64,000 nt of DNA from Acidobacteriaceae bacterium. Lineage in GTDB: Bacteria > Acidobacteriota > Terriglobia > Terriglobales > Acidobacteriaceae. Under the pieces are notes generated by a model that ran no database searches, was not told the origin of the DNA, and saw only the letters and a program-made list of their open reading frames with translations. Position 1 is the stretch's first letter, and each line of letters opens with the position of its first letter. The position numbers and the translations under genes were made by a program. The stretch is from NCBI GenBank assembly GCA_003165075.1, contig PLSM01000090.1, positions 1-64,000 on the forward strand, written 5' to 3'. Positions 33,918-43,317 of this stretch are shown piece by piece.

Positions 33918-36455
33918 ATGCGTTGGCAATGCGCATTTTCCATTCTGTTGCTCCCATTCCTGCTGGCCGCGGAGCCATCGCTGGCACAAGCTCCGCTGCC
34001 CGACAGCCCGGCGATCGAGCAAAGGGTGAATGATCTGCTCGCGAAACTCACGCCTGAACAAAAAGTAGATCTCATTGGCGGCGAGGAAGGGATGTTCATC
34101 CGCTCCGAATCAACGGTGGGCTTGCCCAAACTGAAGATGACCGACGGTCCAATGGGAGCCGGCACATGGGGACCATCGACTGCGTATGCGAGCGGTATCG
34201 CTCTGGCGGCGTCATGGGACCCCGAGCTTGCGAAGCGAGTCGGGAGTTCGATTGGTCTTGATGCTCGGGCACGCGGAGTGCATATTCTGCTTGGCCCGGG
34301 AGTGAACATCTATCGAGCGCCAATGAATGGAAGGAACTTTGAGTACTTCGGAGAAGACCCGTTTCTGGCGGCCCGGACTGCGGTTGGTTACATTGACGGA
34401 GTGCAGAGCCAGGGTGTAATGGCGACGGTGAAGCACTTTGCCGCAAACAACCAGGAATACGACCGCCACAACGTGAGTTCGGACATGGACGAGCGGACCC
34501 TTCGTGAGATTTACCTGCCCGCGTTCGAAGCAGCTGTACGCGAGGCTCATGTGGGTGCGGTGATGAATTCCTACAACCTCGTGAACGGCATTCATGCGAC
34601 CCAGAATACCCATTTGAATCTCGACATTCTTAAGAAGGAATGGGGGTTCGATGGCATCCTCATGTCGGATTGGGACGCCACCTACGATGGGGTTGCGGCA
34701 GCCGTCAACGGCCTCGACCTGGAAATGCCGGATGGCAAATTCATGAGCCGCAGCAACCTGCTGCCTGCTGTGCAGCAGGGCACGGTTTTACTGGCGGCCA
34801 TCGACGACAAGGTACGCCGCATCTTACGGACCTCGATCCGCTTTGGCTTCCTGGACCGCCCGCAGCAAGAGACAGCAATTCCCGCGTACAGGAATGAGGG
34901 ACGGGAGGTGGTTCTCGAAGAGGCGCGTGAGAGCGTCGTACTGCTCAAGAATGAGAATTCATTGCTGCCGCTCGATTCCGGAAAACTGCGGACAATCGCC
35001 GTAATAGGCCCTGACGCGTGGCCCGCGGAGCCGGGAGGCGGCGGCAGTTCCCAGGTGCAGCCTTTTGCCGCAGTCAGCCTGGTGGAAGGGCTGGCGAATC
35101 TCAGCGGAGCGAAGGTCACTTATACCCGCGGGCTGCCGACGGTGAGCGACTTCTTTGATAATTCGAACTTCGTGCCAGGCAACGCCGATCCGGCCAAGCA
35201 GCCTGACACTGGGCATCAGCCCATCAAAATCGAATCGTTCAACAACCCCGATTTCGAAGGTACGCCTGATTCGATTGAATATGCCGACCATGTGAATAGC
35301 TGGAAGTCTGAAGAGTGGACGACCGCAGCAACTGTGCGGCGCAGCGTCCGCTATTCCGTATCCTATCGGCCCGAAAAGACCGGCCACTATGTATTGCTTG
35401 CCGCAGCCAGCGCGGCGGATACCTACAGGCTTACTCTCGACGGAGAGCCGCTTCTGGAACAAACGGAGCACGAGGGCCAGGCGCCTCAGTGGGCAGACCT
35501 GTCTCTGACGGCGGGGAAGACGATTGCCATTCAGTTGGATTACCGGCCTGATGCGTCCTATCCGCGTGTCGGCCTGGGCATTTGCGCCAAGGACGATTTG
35601 ATCTCCGCCGAAACCAGAAAGATTGCCGCTGAGGCCGATGTCGCAGTTGTATCTGTGGGTTTCGATCCGACCACTGAAAGCGAGGGCTTTGACCGCACTT
35701 TTGCGCTCCCGTGGGGACAGGGCGAATTGATTGAATCGGTTCGGCAAGCGAATGCGAAGACCATTGTCGTCGTGACTGGCGGCGGGGATGTCGACACCAA
35801 TGGCTGGCTGGCGGATGTGCCCGTGCTGCTCGAGAGCTGGTATATGGGCCAGGAGGGCGGGACGGCCTTGGCAGAGATACTGCTGGGAGCCCGGTCTCCG
35901 GAAGGCAAGCTGCCGATCAGCTTTGAGCGGTCGTGGAAAGAGAACCCGGTGCACGAAAACTACTATGCGCAGGCCGTACCGGCGGGGCAGACGCCGCATG
36001 TGAAGTACGCAGAAGGTGTCTTCCTCGGGTATCGCTATTACACCTCGACAAACAACAAGCCACTTTTCCCTTTTGGCTTTGGCCTGTCCTACACGAACTT
36101 CTCATTCAGCAACCTGATGCTGTCTGCGTCGCGTGTGCCCGCCGGCGGTTCGCTGCAGGTCTCCTTCGATGTAACGAACAGTGGTGATCGCGCAGGTGCA
36201 GAAGTCGCGGAAGTCTATGTGGGCGATCCAAGTGCACGCGTTGCGCGACCCACAAAGGAACTGAAAGGCTTCGCAAAAGTCCAGCTTGGCCCTGGACAGC
36301 ATCAGCATGTGAGCCTTGAGCTCGACCCGCGCGCCTTTTCGTATTGGAGCGAAGACAGCCATGGTTGGCGAATCGATCCGGGCCGTTTTGTTGTCTACGT
36401 CGGCGACTCATCAGAAGATACGCCGCTCAGCGCTGAAGTGCAGGTCGGAAATTAA
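33918..36455 (+). CDS. GH3 beta-glycosidase with PA14 insert, secreted
   Basis: An 845-residue GH3 enzyme from the ATG at 33918, chosen because a signal peptide (MRWQCAFSILLLPFLL... ending SLAQ) starts there and AGGGAAG lies upstream; the longer frame to 33714 crosses an operator and reads as non-coding. Barrel motifs are NIYRAPMNGRNFEYFGEDPF, KHFAANNQEYDR and GILMSDWDATYDG, whose first Asp is the nucleophile. A PA14 insert (about 440-560) splits the C-terminal sandwich and a fibronectin-III-like domain ends the chain. It is paralogous to 9627 and 51033. The GH92 gene follows after 20 bases, so both are likely co-transcribed from 33591 under LacI control and act on the same glycan. Confidence 0.92.
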   Translation: MRWQCAFSILLLPFLLAAEPSLAQAPLPDSPAIEQRVNDLLAKLTPEQKVDLIGGEEGMFIRSESTVGLPKLKMTDGPMGAGTWGPSTAYASGIALAASWDPELAKRVGSSIGLDARARGVHILLGPGVNIYRAPMNGRNFEYFGEDPFLAARTAVGYIDGVQSQGVMATVKHFAANNQEYDRHNVSSDMDERTLREIYLPAFEAAVREAHVGAVMNSYNLVNGIHATQNTHLNLDILKKEWGFDGILMSDWDATYDGVAAAVNGLDLEMPDGKFMSRSNLLPAVQQGTVLLAAIDDKVRRILRTSIRFGFLDRPQQETAIPAYRNEGREVVLEEARESVVLLKNENSLLPLDSGKLRTIAVIGPDAWPAEPGGGGSSQVQPFAAVSLVEGLANLSGAKVTYTRGLPTVSDFFDNSNFVPGNADPAKQPDTGHQPIKIESFNNPDFEGTPDSIEYADHVNSWKSEEWTTAATVRRSVRYSVSYRPEKTGHYVLLAAASAADTYRLTLDGEPLLEQTEHEGQAPQWADLSLTAGKTIAIQLDYRPDASYPRVGLGICAKDDLISAETRKIAAEADVAVVSVGFDPTTESEGFDRTFALPWGQGELIESVRQANAKTIVVVTGGGDVDTNGWLADVPVLLESWYMGQEGGTALAEILLGARSPEGKLPISFERSWKENPVHENYYAQAVPAGQTPHVKYAEGVFLGYRYYTSTNNKPLFPFGFGLSYTNFSFSNLMLSASRVPAGGSLQVSFDVTNSGDRAGAEVAEVYVGDPSARVARPTKELKGFAKVQLGPGQHQHVSLELDPRAFSYWSEDSHGWRIDPGRFVVYVGDSSEDTPLSAEVQVGN

Positions 36456-36475
36456 TCGATTCGGGAGCAGTCAGG

Positions 36476-38899
36476 ATGAAGACGATGAAGGACGGCACGA
36501 TATCGCGGCGCGGACTGATCAAGACCGGCATGGGAGCGGCTGTAGCCGGCCTCATCTCGACGAGTTCGCCGATTCCGTGCGAAGCCTCGGAGAGCGGGGG
36601 AACTGGGACGGGGATCGCAGGCCAAAGCGAACTCTGCGAGGCAGCCAATGACCAGGTTCCCGTCGAGAAAGAACCGCTGGATTATGTGAATGTGCTCTTT
36701 GGGGTTGCAGCGCTGGACGACCCCGAACTATTGGGAAATGCGCCCCCGTACGGAGAGGAACTTTATACCGGAATGGTTTGCCCGGGCGCTGCGCTGCCGC
36801 ATGGCATCGACGTGAGCCCTGTGAACAAGGACGTTAGCCTGGCTTATCCTCACGGGAATCTCTACTCCTATGTCTATTCTCGCCGCACCATGGCTGGTTT
36901 CTCCTCCATGGTGGATGACATGCTTGTGACGCCGCTGGTGGGCGATTGGACGACTCCGCCAGACCGTGTGCGCAACGCGTCTTCCTACGACAAGAAGAGT
37001 GAGCGCTCGACTCCCGGCCATTATTCGGTCTACCTGCAGGATCACGGAATCCATGTTGACCTGGCTGCGACGGCTCTCACAGGTCTCTTTCAATTCACAT
37101 TTCCGAAGACGAATCGAGCCACGATCCTTATCGATCTCGGTCCCAACAAGGATACGACTTTAGAAATTGTGGGAGACCGGACAGTCAGAGGCCGGACGCA
37201 GGGTGGAACTGTTGCCTTCGTTGCCGAATTCTCAAAGCCGTTCAAGTCCTTCGGAACATTTCACCGCGATCCTCCCGAACCGGGGATGGTGGGTGTCGGT
37301 TGGTTCCTGCTCGGTTGGGACAAGGTGAGTCCCGGCAGTCGCTCGGAGACCGGCACTTATACGGGCTGCTTCTTGACCTATGAAACCGACGAAGCAGAGC
37401 AGATTCTGATCAAGATCGCCGCCGCGGGCAGCTATGAACAGGCACGGACGACCTTGGATGCAGAGAATCCAGGATGGGCGATCAACAAATTGACGAGCGA
37501 TGCCAAACAGGCATGGCGCGAACGGCTCGATGCCATCCACGTGAACGGTGGAACAAAAAAGCAGCGAGAAATCTTTTACTCCGCTCTCTATCATGCCTTC
37601 GCCAGCCCGACGATGGTAGCGAAAGAGGGAGACCAATTTACGGGCCTGGATAGGAAATCCTATATCGCCGAACATGATCGCTACGACCTTGTACCTTACT
37701 GGGACACAGGCAGAAACCAGGTTGTGCTCCTGACTCTGCTGGAACCTGAAGTCAAGCGGAATATTCTTCGTTCCCAACTGGAAATGGCGCAGGAAACGGG
37801 TTGGATGGGGACGTCCTTCCATGGCGACCATGCGGTGGCCATGTATCTCGGCGATTGGGAACGCGGACTTAGTTTCGACCATGAGGAAGTGTATCGGTAC
37901 CTCTCCAAAAATGCGACGGATCCGAAAGGCCCGAGAGAGTTTCTGGCGGAATATCTCCAGCAAGGCTGGATTCACGATATCGTCGTCGAACATCCGGGAC
38001 CTCCCTATGAGGGAGGAAACGCAGGCGTGTCAAAGACGCTGGAATACTGCTACGACGATTATTGCCTGGCCGTATACGCCAGGAAACTAGGACGCGAGGC
38101 GGACGCTCGCATGTTCCTGGAGCGGGCCTTGAATTACAGGCATGTCTGGGACCCATCGACTGGCTTCATGCGCGGTCGAACTGCGGATGGCTCGTGGATT
38201 GCGCCTTTCTATCCTGCTGAGCCTTATTACAACTTCATGTACAAGGAGTCGACCGCTGGGCAGACAACCTGGTTTGTGCCTCACGATGTGCAGGGCCTGA
38301 TCAACCTGATGGGTGGCCGAGAGTCGTTTGTAAAGCGGCTGGATACTTTCTTCAGTCTTCCTTATAAGCCGCAGGGAATAGCACGGGACATTACCGGGTT
38401 GATCGGTCAGTACTGCCATGGGAATGAGCCGGATCATCATGTGCCCTACTTGTATAACTGGGCCGGCGCACCGTGGAAAACGCAGGAGGTCGTGCGCAAA
38501 ATCATGAAGCTGATGTATGGCAGCGATCGTGATGGATTGGGCCTTGCCGGGATGGACGACAAGGGAGAGAACTGTTCCTGGTTCGTAATGAGTGCGATGG
38601 GCTTTTACACCGTTGACCCCGCCAGAGCGGAGTACATTCTTGGGTCTCCGCTATTCGATGAAGCAACCATCCGGATGGGCAATGGAAAGACATTCACAGT
38701 TAAGGCCAACGGCAATTCCGACGAAAACATCTACATCCAGAACGCCTTCCTGAATGGTGCGCCCTTGAACCAGCCATGGTTTTCACATTCCGCAATGGCC
38801 GACGGTGGAACGCTTGTATTGAACATGGGGCCAGCGCCGAATAGGAACTGGGGGAGCGCAGCGGAGAGTGCTCCCCCGTCCATGTTGGAGAGGTCTTAG
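36476..38899 (+). CDS. GH92 alpha-mannosidase, Tat-exported, divergent
   Basis: An 807-residue member of GH92, calcium-dependent inverting exo-alpha-mannosidases. The N-terminus has a twin-arginine signal (SRRGLIKTGMGAAVAGL) and AGG before the ATG. The N-terminal sandwich is followed by an (alpha/alpha)6 catalytic domain with GNEPDHHVPYLYNWAGAPWK, the TTWFVPHDVQGL segment and GLAGMDDKGENCSW, in which Asp694 and Asp695 match the family's base residues. The acid region, normally YxEGNxWxY, reads YKESTAGQTTW: Glu591 is kept but the Gly-Asn is lost. The opening FPGAxxPFG motif is also altered to PGAALPHGI. A subgroup with different linkage preference is plausible. A terminator follows at 38969. 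Confidence 0.88.
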   Translation: MKTMKDGTISRRGLIKTGMGAAVAGLISTSSPIPCEASESGGTGTGIAGQSELCEAANDQVPVEKEPLDYVNVLFGVAALDDPELLGNAPPYGEELYTGMVCPGAALPHGIDVSPVNKDVSLAYPHGNLYSYVYSRRTMAGFSSMVDDMLVTPLVGDWTTPPDRVRNASSYDKKSERSTPGHYSVYLQDHGIHVDLAATALTGLFQFTFPKTNRATILIDLGPNKDTTLEIVGDRTVRGRTQGGTVAFVAEFSKPFKSFGTFHRDPPEPGMVGVGWFLLGWDKVSPGSRSETGTYTGCFLTYETDEAEQILIKIAAAGSYEQARTTLDAENPGWAINKLTSDAKQAWRERLDAIHVNGGTKKQREIFYSALYHAFASPTMVAKEGDQFTGLDRKSYIAEHDRYDLVPYWDTGRNQVVLLTLLEPEVKRNILRSQLEMAQETGWMGTSFHGDHAVAMYLGDWERGLSFDHEEVYRYLSKNATDPKGPREFLAEYLQQGWIHDIVVEHPGPPYEGGNAGVSKTLEYCYDDYCLAVYARKLGREADARMFLERALNYRHVWDPSTGFMRGRTADGSWIAPFYPAEPYYNFMYKESTAGQTTWFVPHDVQGLINLMGGRESFVKRLDTFFSLPYKPQGIARDITGLIGQYCHGNEPDHHVPYLYNWAGAPWKTQEVVRKIMKLMYGSDRDGLGLAGMDDKGENCSWFVMSAMGFYTVDPARAEYILGSPLFDEATIRMGNGKTFTVKANGNSDENIYIQNAFLNGAPLNQPWFSHSAMADGGTLVLNMGPAPNRNWGSAAESAPPSMLERS

Positions 38900-38968
38900 T
38901 GCAGATTGCAACGTCAGTCATCGAATTCTGAAGGAGCTTGGCAACCGGTTCGATACGGGATCGTCAAC

Positions 38969-39000
38969 ACGGTGGCCAACAGACAATGGCCACTGTTTTC
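38969..39000 (+). terminator. Rho-independent terminator after GH92 gene
   Basis: GTGGCCA (38972-38978) pairs with TGGCCAC (38987-38993) across eight bases; flanking bases extend the stem to about ten pairs, and TGTTTTC follows. It lies 70 bases after the GH92 stop. An additional GGGGGAGC/GCTCCCCC hairpin (38850-38877) lies inside the last GH92 codons. Confidence 0.65.
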
Positions 39001-39023
39001 GAAGGTTGTTTGTAGGAGCCTAA

Positions 39024-39867
39024 GTGATGCAAGCAACGTTATCGAGGCTCAGGTTGTTGAGTTTCTCGCTTCAGATGCTGGCCGGCGCAGTAATAGTTTC
39101 AGTCGGCATTCTCGCGAACGTTTCAGCGGCGAAAGCGCAACAGACTCCGACGGCTGCCGCTGCCGATAACTTTGCCACGCAGCAGACCGCGGGCTTTACA
39201 GGGGACGGGCTCTGTTTCGAGTACTTTGGTGCACCGTCCGGGAAAGAAGCCGCAATGGGGTTCCCGCCGCACGGCGAGGCTGCCTCTCAGCGCTGGAATG
39301 CGCATCCGCAAGCAGACGTCAAGAGCACGGGTTGTCGCTGGGATGTCTGGTTGCCGAACGCTCAACTTCTCTTTGAACGCACAATTCGCTTGCGGAATCT
39401 GGAAGCTGTTGTGTACGCGGAAGAGATAGCCAACAACGAAAAAGATGCGGATCACGCATGCCACGGGGTTCAGCACGCAACATTCTCACCCCCTTTCCTG
39501 AACACGGTCGACAGCAGCTTTGCAGTTTCAGGCGCGCGAGGAGTGACTGCGCCGGAGGAATACGAGGGAGGCTCGCGGAATGGAGTTCGGCACGACACCG
39601 CTTCCCCTGGGACGCGAGGAAACATTCCGCAGGGGAAAGTTATTCGATACGCCTGCATGGTGTGTCATTCCCACGCGCGGGAAAAAGGCAGTGCGGTACC
39701 TGCTTTTTGCATTTACGCTTCCCAGCCACATCCATTCAATCGAGAATGTCGAAGCCGTCGACGACCGCATTGTTCTTCATGGAGAGGAGGCAGGCTCCTC
39801 TTTTTCGATTCCTGCTCATGGATGCGAAGAGTTTCCTTCTGAAGGAGAACAGCTCGCAGTGCAGTAA
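39024..39867 (+). pseudogene. Truncated, frame-broken paralogue of the 1760-2953 gene
   Basis: The first part (39024-39575) encodes a signal-peptide-like stretch ending SAAKAQQ, then TAGFTGDGLCFEYFGAPSGK onward, matching residues 81-207 of the protein at 1760-2953. At about 39570 roughly 96 residues are missing relative to the intact copy. The remaining C-terminus (ARGMEFGTTPLPLGREETFR... to 39867) is in another frame. The first 80 residues are replaced by the secretory leader. The gene therefore suffered both a 5' exchange and an out-of-frame internal deletion. It keeps an apparent RBS (GGAG), so a 272-residue chimeric peptide could still be made, but function is doubtful. Confidence 0.8.
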
Positions 39868-39932
39868 GCTGATATCCCCGATAAACGCGGGTGAATTGGG
39901 TGCAACCTCAAGGTTCAATGGAGAAAGTGCGA

Positions 39933-40910
39933 ATGAGAGCGACTCTCAGAGAGCCAACCTGGATTGGTGTTGACATAGGCGGCACTAAAACTGCGGTGGT
40001 ACTTTGCGCGCAACCGCCAAAGATCCTGGTGCGTGTTGAATTTCCGACCTTGCCGGAACAAGGCCCGGAACGTGCCCTCCAGCTGATCAAGAAGACGATT
40101 CATGAACTGATCCGCAGTCACCGCGAGGATATCGGAAAGCTTGAGGCTATCGGTGTGAGTTGCGGCGGTCCACTCGATCGGATCGCCGGCATTATTCAGG
40201 CTCCTCCGAATCTGTCCACGTGGGTGGACGTTCCCATTTGTTCCATGCTCGAGCAGGAATTCAGTCTTAAATGCCGGCTGGAAAACGACGCGAACGCGGG
40301 CGCAATTGCGGAGTATCGTTTTGGAGCCGGGCAGCGAACTCAACACATGGTATTCCTAACCATGGGAACCGGGCTGGGTGCTGGCATTATTGCGGACGGC
40401 CGTCTCTATCACGGAGCATCTGACCTGGCCGGCGAGATTGGACATTTCCGGCTGAGCCGCTCAGGCCCGACAGGGCACAACAAAGCAGGCTCCGTGGAGG
40501 GCTGGGCGAGTGGTGGAGGAATTGCCGTGACGGCGCGACGAGAAGTTACTGCCGCGATCAGCAAAGGGATCCCCACGTCCATGGCCCGGCTGGGCAGGAA
40601 TGGGACATTGAGTGCCAAGGATGTTGCTGAGGCCGCACATGGCGGAGATAAACTGGCAAGGCGGATCATTCGTAACACGGGAACCCGTCTGGGCGAAGCG
40701 CTGGCAATCCTGGTGGATGTATTGAATCCTGAAGTGATTGTGATCGGCGGGCTTGCTATGAGGTTGGGCGAGAGCCTGCTGGCCCCCGCGCGGCGCGTAC
40801 TGGATGATGAAGCGCTGGCCGCTTCCGCGAGAGCTTGCCGCATTGTGCCCGCCGCGCTGGGAGAGGAAATCGGCGACATTGCTGCGATTTGCGTAGCGAT
40901 GGGTTTTTAG
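39933..40910 (+). CDS. ROK-family sugar kinase
   Basis: A 325-residue cytoplasmic kinase of the ROK (repressor/ORF/kinase) family that phosphorylates free hexoses such as glucose, mannose or N-acetylhexosamine. The start at 39933 has GGAG five to eight bases upstream; in-frame ATG 39918 and GTG 39891 are alternatives. The ATP loop is IGVDIGGTKTAVV, the sugar/catalytic motif LENDANAGAIAEY carries the base Asp, then MGTGLGAGII. The usual ROK zinc motif CxCGxxGC is absent and is replaced by GPTGHNKAGSVEGWASG, a variant branch. There is no N-terminal DNA-binding domain. Standing between two GH92 genes, it may act on released mannose. Confidence 0.88.
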   Translation: MRATLREPTWIGVDIGGTKTAVVLCAQPPKILVRVEFPTLPEQGPERALQLIKKTIHELIRSHREDIGKLEAIGVSCGGPLDRIAGIIQAPPNLSTWVDVPICSMLEQEFSLKCRLENDANAGAIAEYRFGAGQRTQHMVFLTMGTGLGAGIIADGRLYHGASDLAGEIGHFRLSRSGPTGHNKAGSVEGWASGGGIAVTARREVTAAISKGIPTSMARLGRNGTLSAKDVAEAAHGGDKLARRIIRNTGTRLGEALAILVDVLNPEVIVIGGLAMRLGESLLAPARRVLDDEALAASARACRIVPAALGEEIGDIAAICVAMGF

Positions 40911-41040
40911 GCGTCCTGGAAGCAAGGATGCGCCGGGTTGATGAAGGCTCTCGAAGAGAGTTTGCTCACCTCAATTTCACACGGTCGCAACAGCGCGACA
41001 AGATAGGATTGGTTGGCCAGTGACATTGGATAGTGGAGTG

Positions 41041-43284
41041 ATGGTGCAGCTCGGACAAACGCGAAGCTGGTTTGCCGCGGTAGCCTTGATCGTTCTCGCG
41101 ACTGCGCTGCACGCTCAGGTCGCTTTGAAAGCGGACCCATTTCTTGGGATTGAAGGAGGCGGCAACACGATCCCGGGGCCGTCAATGCCGTTTGGGATGA
41201 TCAAGCCAGGCCCTGACGCTGGAGCCAACCAGGCAAATTCCGGCTGGGAAGCGACAGGGCGAATCAACGGCTTCAGTCAGACGCATGTGAGCGGTTCTGG
41301 AGGCGGTCCCAAGTACGGCAATATTCTTATCCAGCCGACGATTGGCGCGCCGAGGGCAACAAGAATCGGTTCAGACCGGGGAGATGAGAAGGGAACGATC
41401 GGGTATTACCACGTGCAATTGAAGCGTTACGGCATTGGCGTGGAGATTACCGCAGCGGAACGTTCGGCAATTTACCGGCTCACATATCCCGCGGCGCAAC
41501 AGGCAAATATTCTGATCGATGCAGGTCACTGTCTAACCTGGATCAGCAAGGCCGGCGAGGGGCAGCTTATTGCCAGCTCTCAGGTGCAGATCATTTCGCC
41601 GACCGAAGTAAGCGGTTCGAGCAGTGTGACTGGAGGGTGGAACAAGCAAGCCAGGCCGTACACCGTGTATTTCTATGCGGTGAGCGACACTGCTGCAGAG
41701 AAGTGGGGTACATGGCGTGATGGCCGTTTGTATCCAGGCGAGAGAACAGAGGGCCCTGAACCTGGCAGCAAGACTGGGGCATGGTTATCCTTTGCAACAC
41801 ATCAGGGACAACAAGTCGGCTTGAAGGTGGGTATCTCGTTTGTGAGCGTAGAGCAGGCCAGACGAAACCTTGGCAGCGAAATTTCCGGATTCGACTTTGA
41901 CCGTGTTCACGCCGATGCGGTTTCTGCGTGGAACAAGGCGTTGGGTGCGATCGAGCTCACGGGCGCGACTCCTAAGCAGGAACAGATGTTCTACACAGCG
42001 CTCTACCACTCTATGCTGATGCCCGTTGATCGGACAGGAGAGAATCCGCTTTGGCAGTCGGATGAGCCGTACTACGACGATTTCTACGCGATCTGGGATA
42101 CCTTTCGCACCTCGGGCCCGCTGCTCACGCTGATCGCCACACAACGTGAAACTGCCATTGTGCGCTCGCTGGTGGACATTTACCGGCACGAAGGATGGCT
42201 TCCGGACGCCAGGAGCGGGAACTTTACGGGCCGCACGCAGGGCGGGAGTAATGCCGATATGTTGATTGGTGACGCGTACGTAAAGCATCTGCCGGGCATT
42301 GACTGGAATGAGGCGTATGCTGCTGTGATCAATGACGGGGAAGTTTCCCCGCCAGAGCCAATTAACGAGGGCCGCGGTGGATTGGAAGATTGGAAGAAGC
42401 TTGGATATGTCAGCATGGAAGGCACGGATCGTTCCGCTTCGCTGCACATGGAATATGCGGCGGACGATTTCGAGATTGCGCTGATGGCCCGCGGCCTGGG
42501 ACATGAAACGGACTTTCGCAAGTATCTGGAAAGATCAGGCAACTGGGAACATCTTTGGGATCCGCAGTTTGAGGAGGGTGGAGTGCAGGGATTCATCCGG
42601 CCGCGACACCGGGATGGAACGTGGAAGAAGAACTTCACCGCGATGTTGACCAGCACGTGGGGCGGCGACACATTCTACGAGGGAAACTCGTGGACCTATT
42701 CGCTCTATGTTCCGCAGGACGTTGCCGGTCTAATCCGGAAGTCGGGCGGCCCGCAGCGCTTCGTGGATCGCCTGGATGCGTTCTTCGATGTGTCGGGGCG
42801 ATACGATGTTGGGAATGAGCCAGGCTTCCTGAGCCCTTATCTCTACATCTGGGCCGGAAGGCAGGATAAGACTGCTGAGCGCGTTCGAGAGATCGTTGCA
42901 AAGAGCTATCACGTTGGCCGCAAAGGCCTGCCCGGAAACGACGATTCAGGCGCAATGTCGTCATGGTACGCCTTCAGCGTGATGGGGATTTTTCCCAACG
43001 CAGGGCAGGATATCTATCTGATTGGGAGTCCCGCAATTCCGAAAATGACTCTGCATCTGGCCGGCGACAAGACATTCGTGATCGAGGCAAAGAACGTGTC
43101 GGATGTCAATCGATACGTGGTATCGGCAACATTGAACGGCCGGCCTCTCGATCGTGCATGGCTGCGTCATGAAGATATTGTGCAGGGTGGGCTGTTGGTG
43201 TTGGAGATGGCTGAGAAGCCCGGAAGATGGCCGACAGGTGAGCTGCCGCCATCGCTCTCAGATATGAAGTCAAGCTTGCCTTGA
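41041..43284 (+). CDS. GH92 alpha-mannosidase, secreted
   Basis: A 747-residue GH92 enzyme with a Sec signal ending ATALHAQ. The ATG at 41041 is preferred over the GTG at 41020 because of the GGATAG box and the signal peptide. Canonical features are PFLGIEGGGNTIPGPSMPFG at the N-terminus, YEGNSWTYSLYVPQD with the catalytic-acid Glu, GNEPGFLSPYLYIWAG, and GNDDSGAMSSWYAF with the base Asp pair. It trims terminal alpha-linked mannose in the periplasm or outside the cell. It follows the ROK kinase gene by 130 bases on the same strand and converges with the gene at 43318. Confidence 0.92.
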   Translation: MVQLGQTRSWFAAVALIVLATALHAQVALKADPFLGIEGGGNTIPGPSMPFGMIKPGPDAGANQANSGWEATGRINGFSQTHVSGSGGGPKYGNILIQPTIGAPRATRIGSDRGDEKGTIGYYHVQLKRYGIGVEITAAERSAIYRLTYPAAQQANILIDAGHCLTWISKAGEGQLIASSQVQIISPTEVSGSSSVTGGWNKQARPYTVYFYAVSDTAAEKWGTWRDGRLYPGERTEGPEPGSKTGAWLSFATHQGQQVGLKVGISFVSVEQARRNLGSEISGFDFDRVHADAVSAWNKALGAIELTGATPKQEQMFYTALYHSMLMPVDRTGENPLWQSDEPYYDDFYAIWDTFRTSGPLLTLIATQRETAIVRSLVDIYRHEGWLPDARSGNFTGRTQGGSNADMLIGDAYVKHLPGIDWNEAYAAVINDGEVSPPEPINEGRGGLEDWKKLGYVSMEGTDRSASLHMEYAADDFEIALMARGLGHETDFRKYLERSGNWEHLWDPQFEEGGVQGFIRPRHRDGTWKKNFTAMLTSTWGGDTFYEGNSWTYSLYVPQDVAGLIRKSGGPQRFVDRLDAFFDVSGRYDVGNEPGFLSPYLYIWAGRQDKTAERVREIVAKSYHVGRKGLPGNDDSGAMSSWYAFSVMGIFPNAGQDIYLIGSPAIPKMTLHLAGDKTFVIEAKNVSDVNRYVVSATLNGRPLDRAWLRHEDIVQGGLLVLEMAEKPGRWPTGELPPSLSDMKSSLP

Positions 43285-43317
43285 TTGAGGCCGCAGCATC
43301 CAGGCGCAACTGCCCGC

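Noticed and set aside
38850-38877. GGGGGAGC/GCTCCCCC hairpin as the operon terminator
   Set aside because: It lies inside the GH92 coding end and has no T-run; the hairpin at 38969-39000 is the better terminator.
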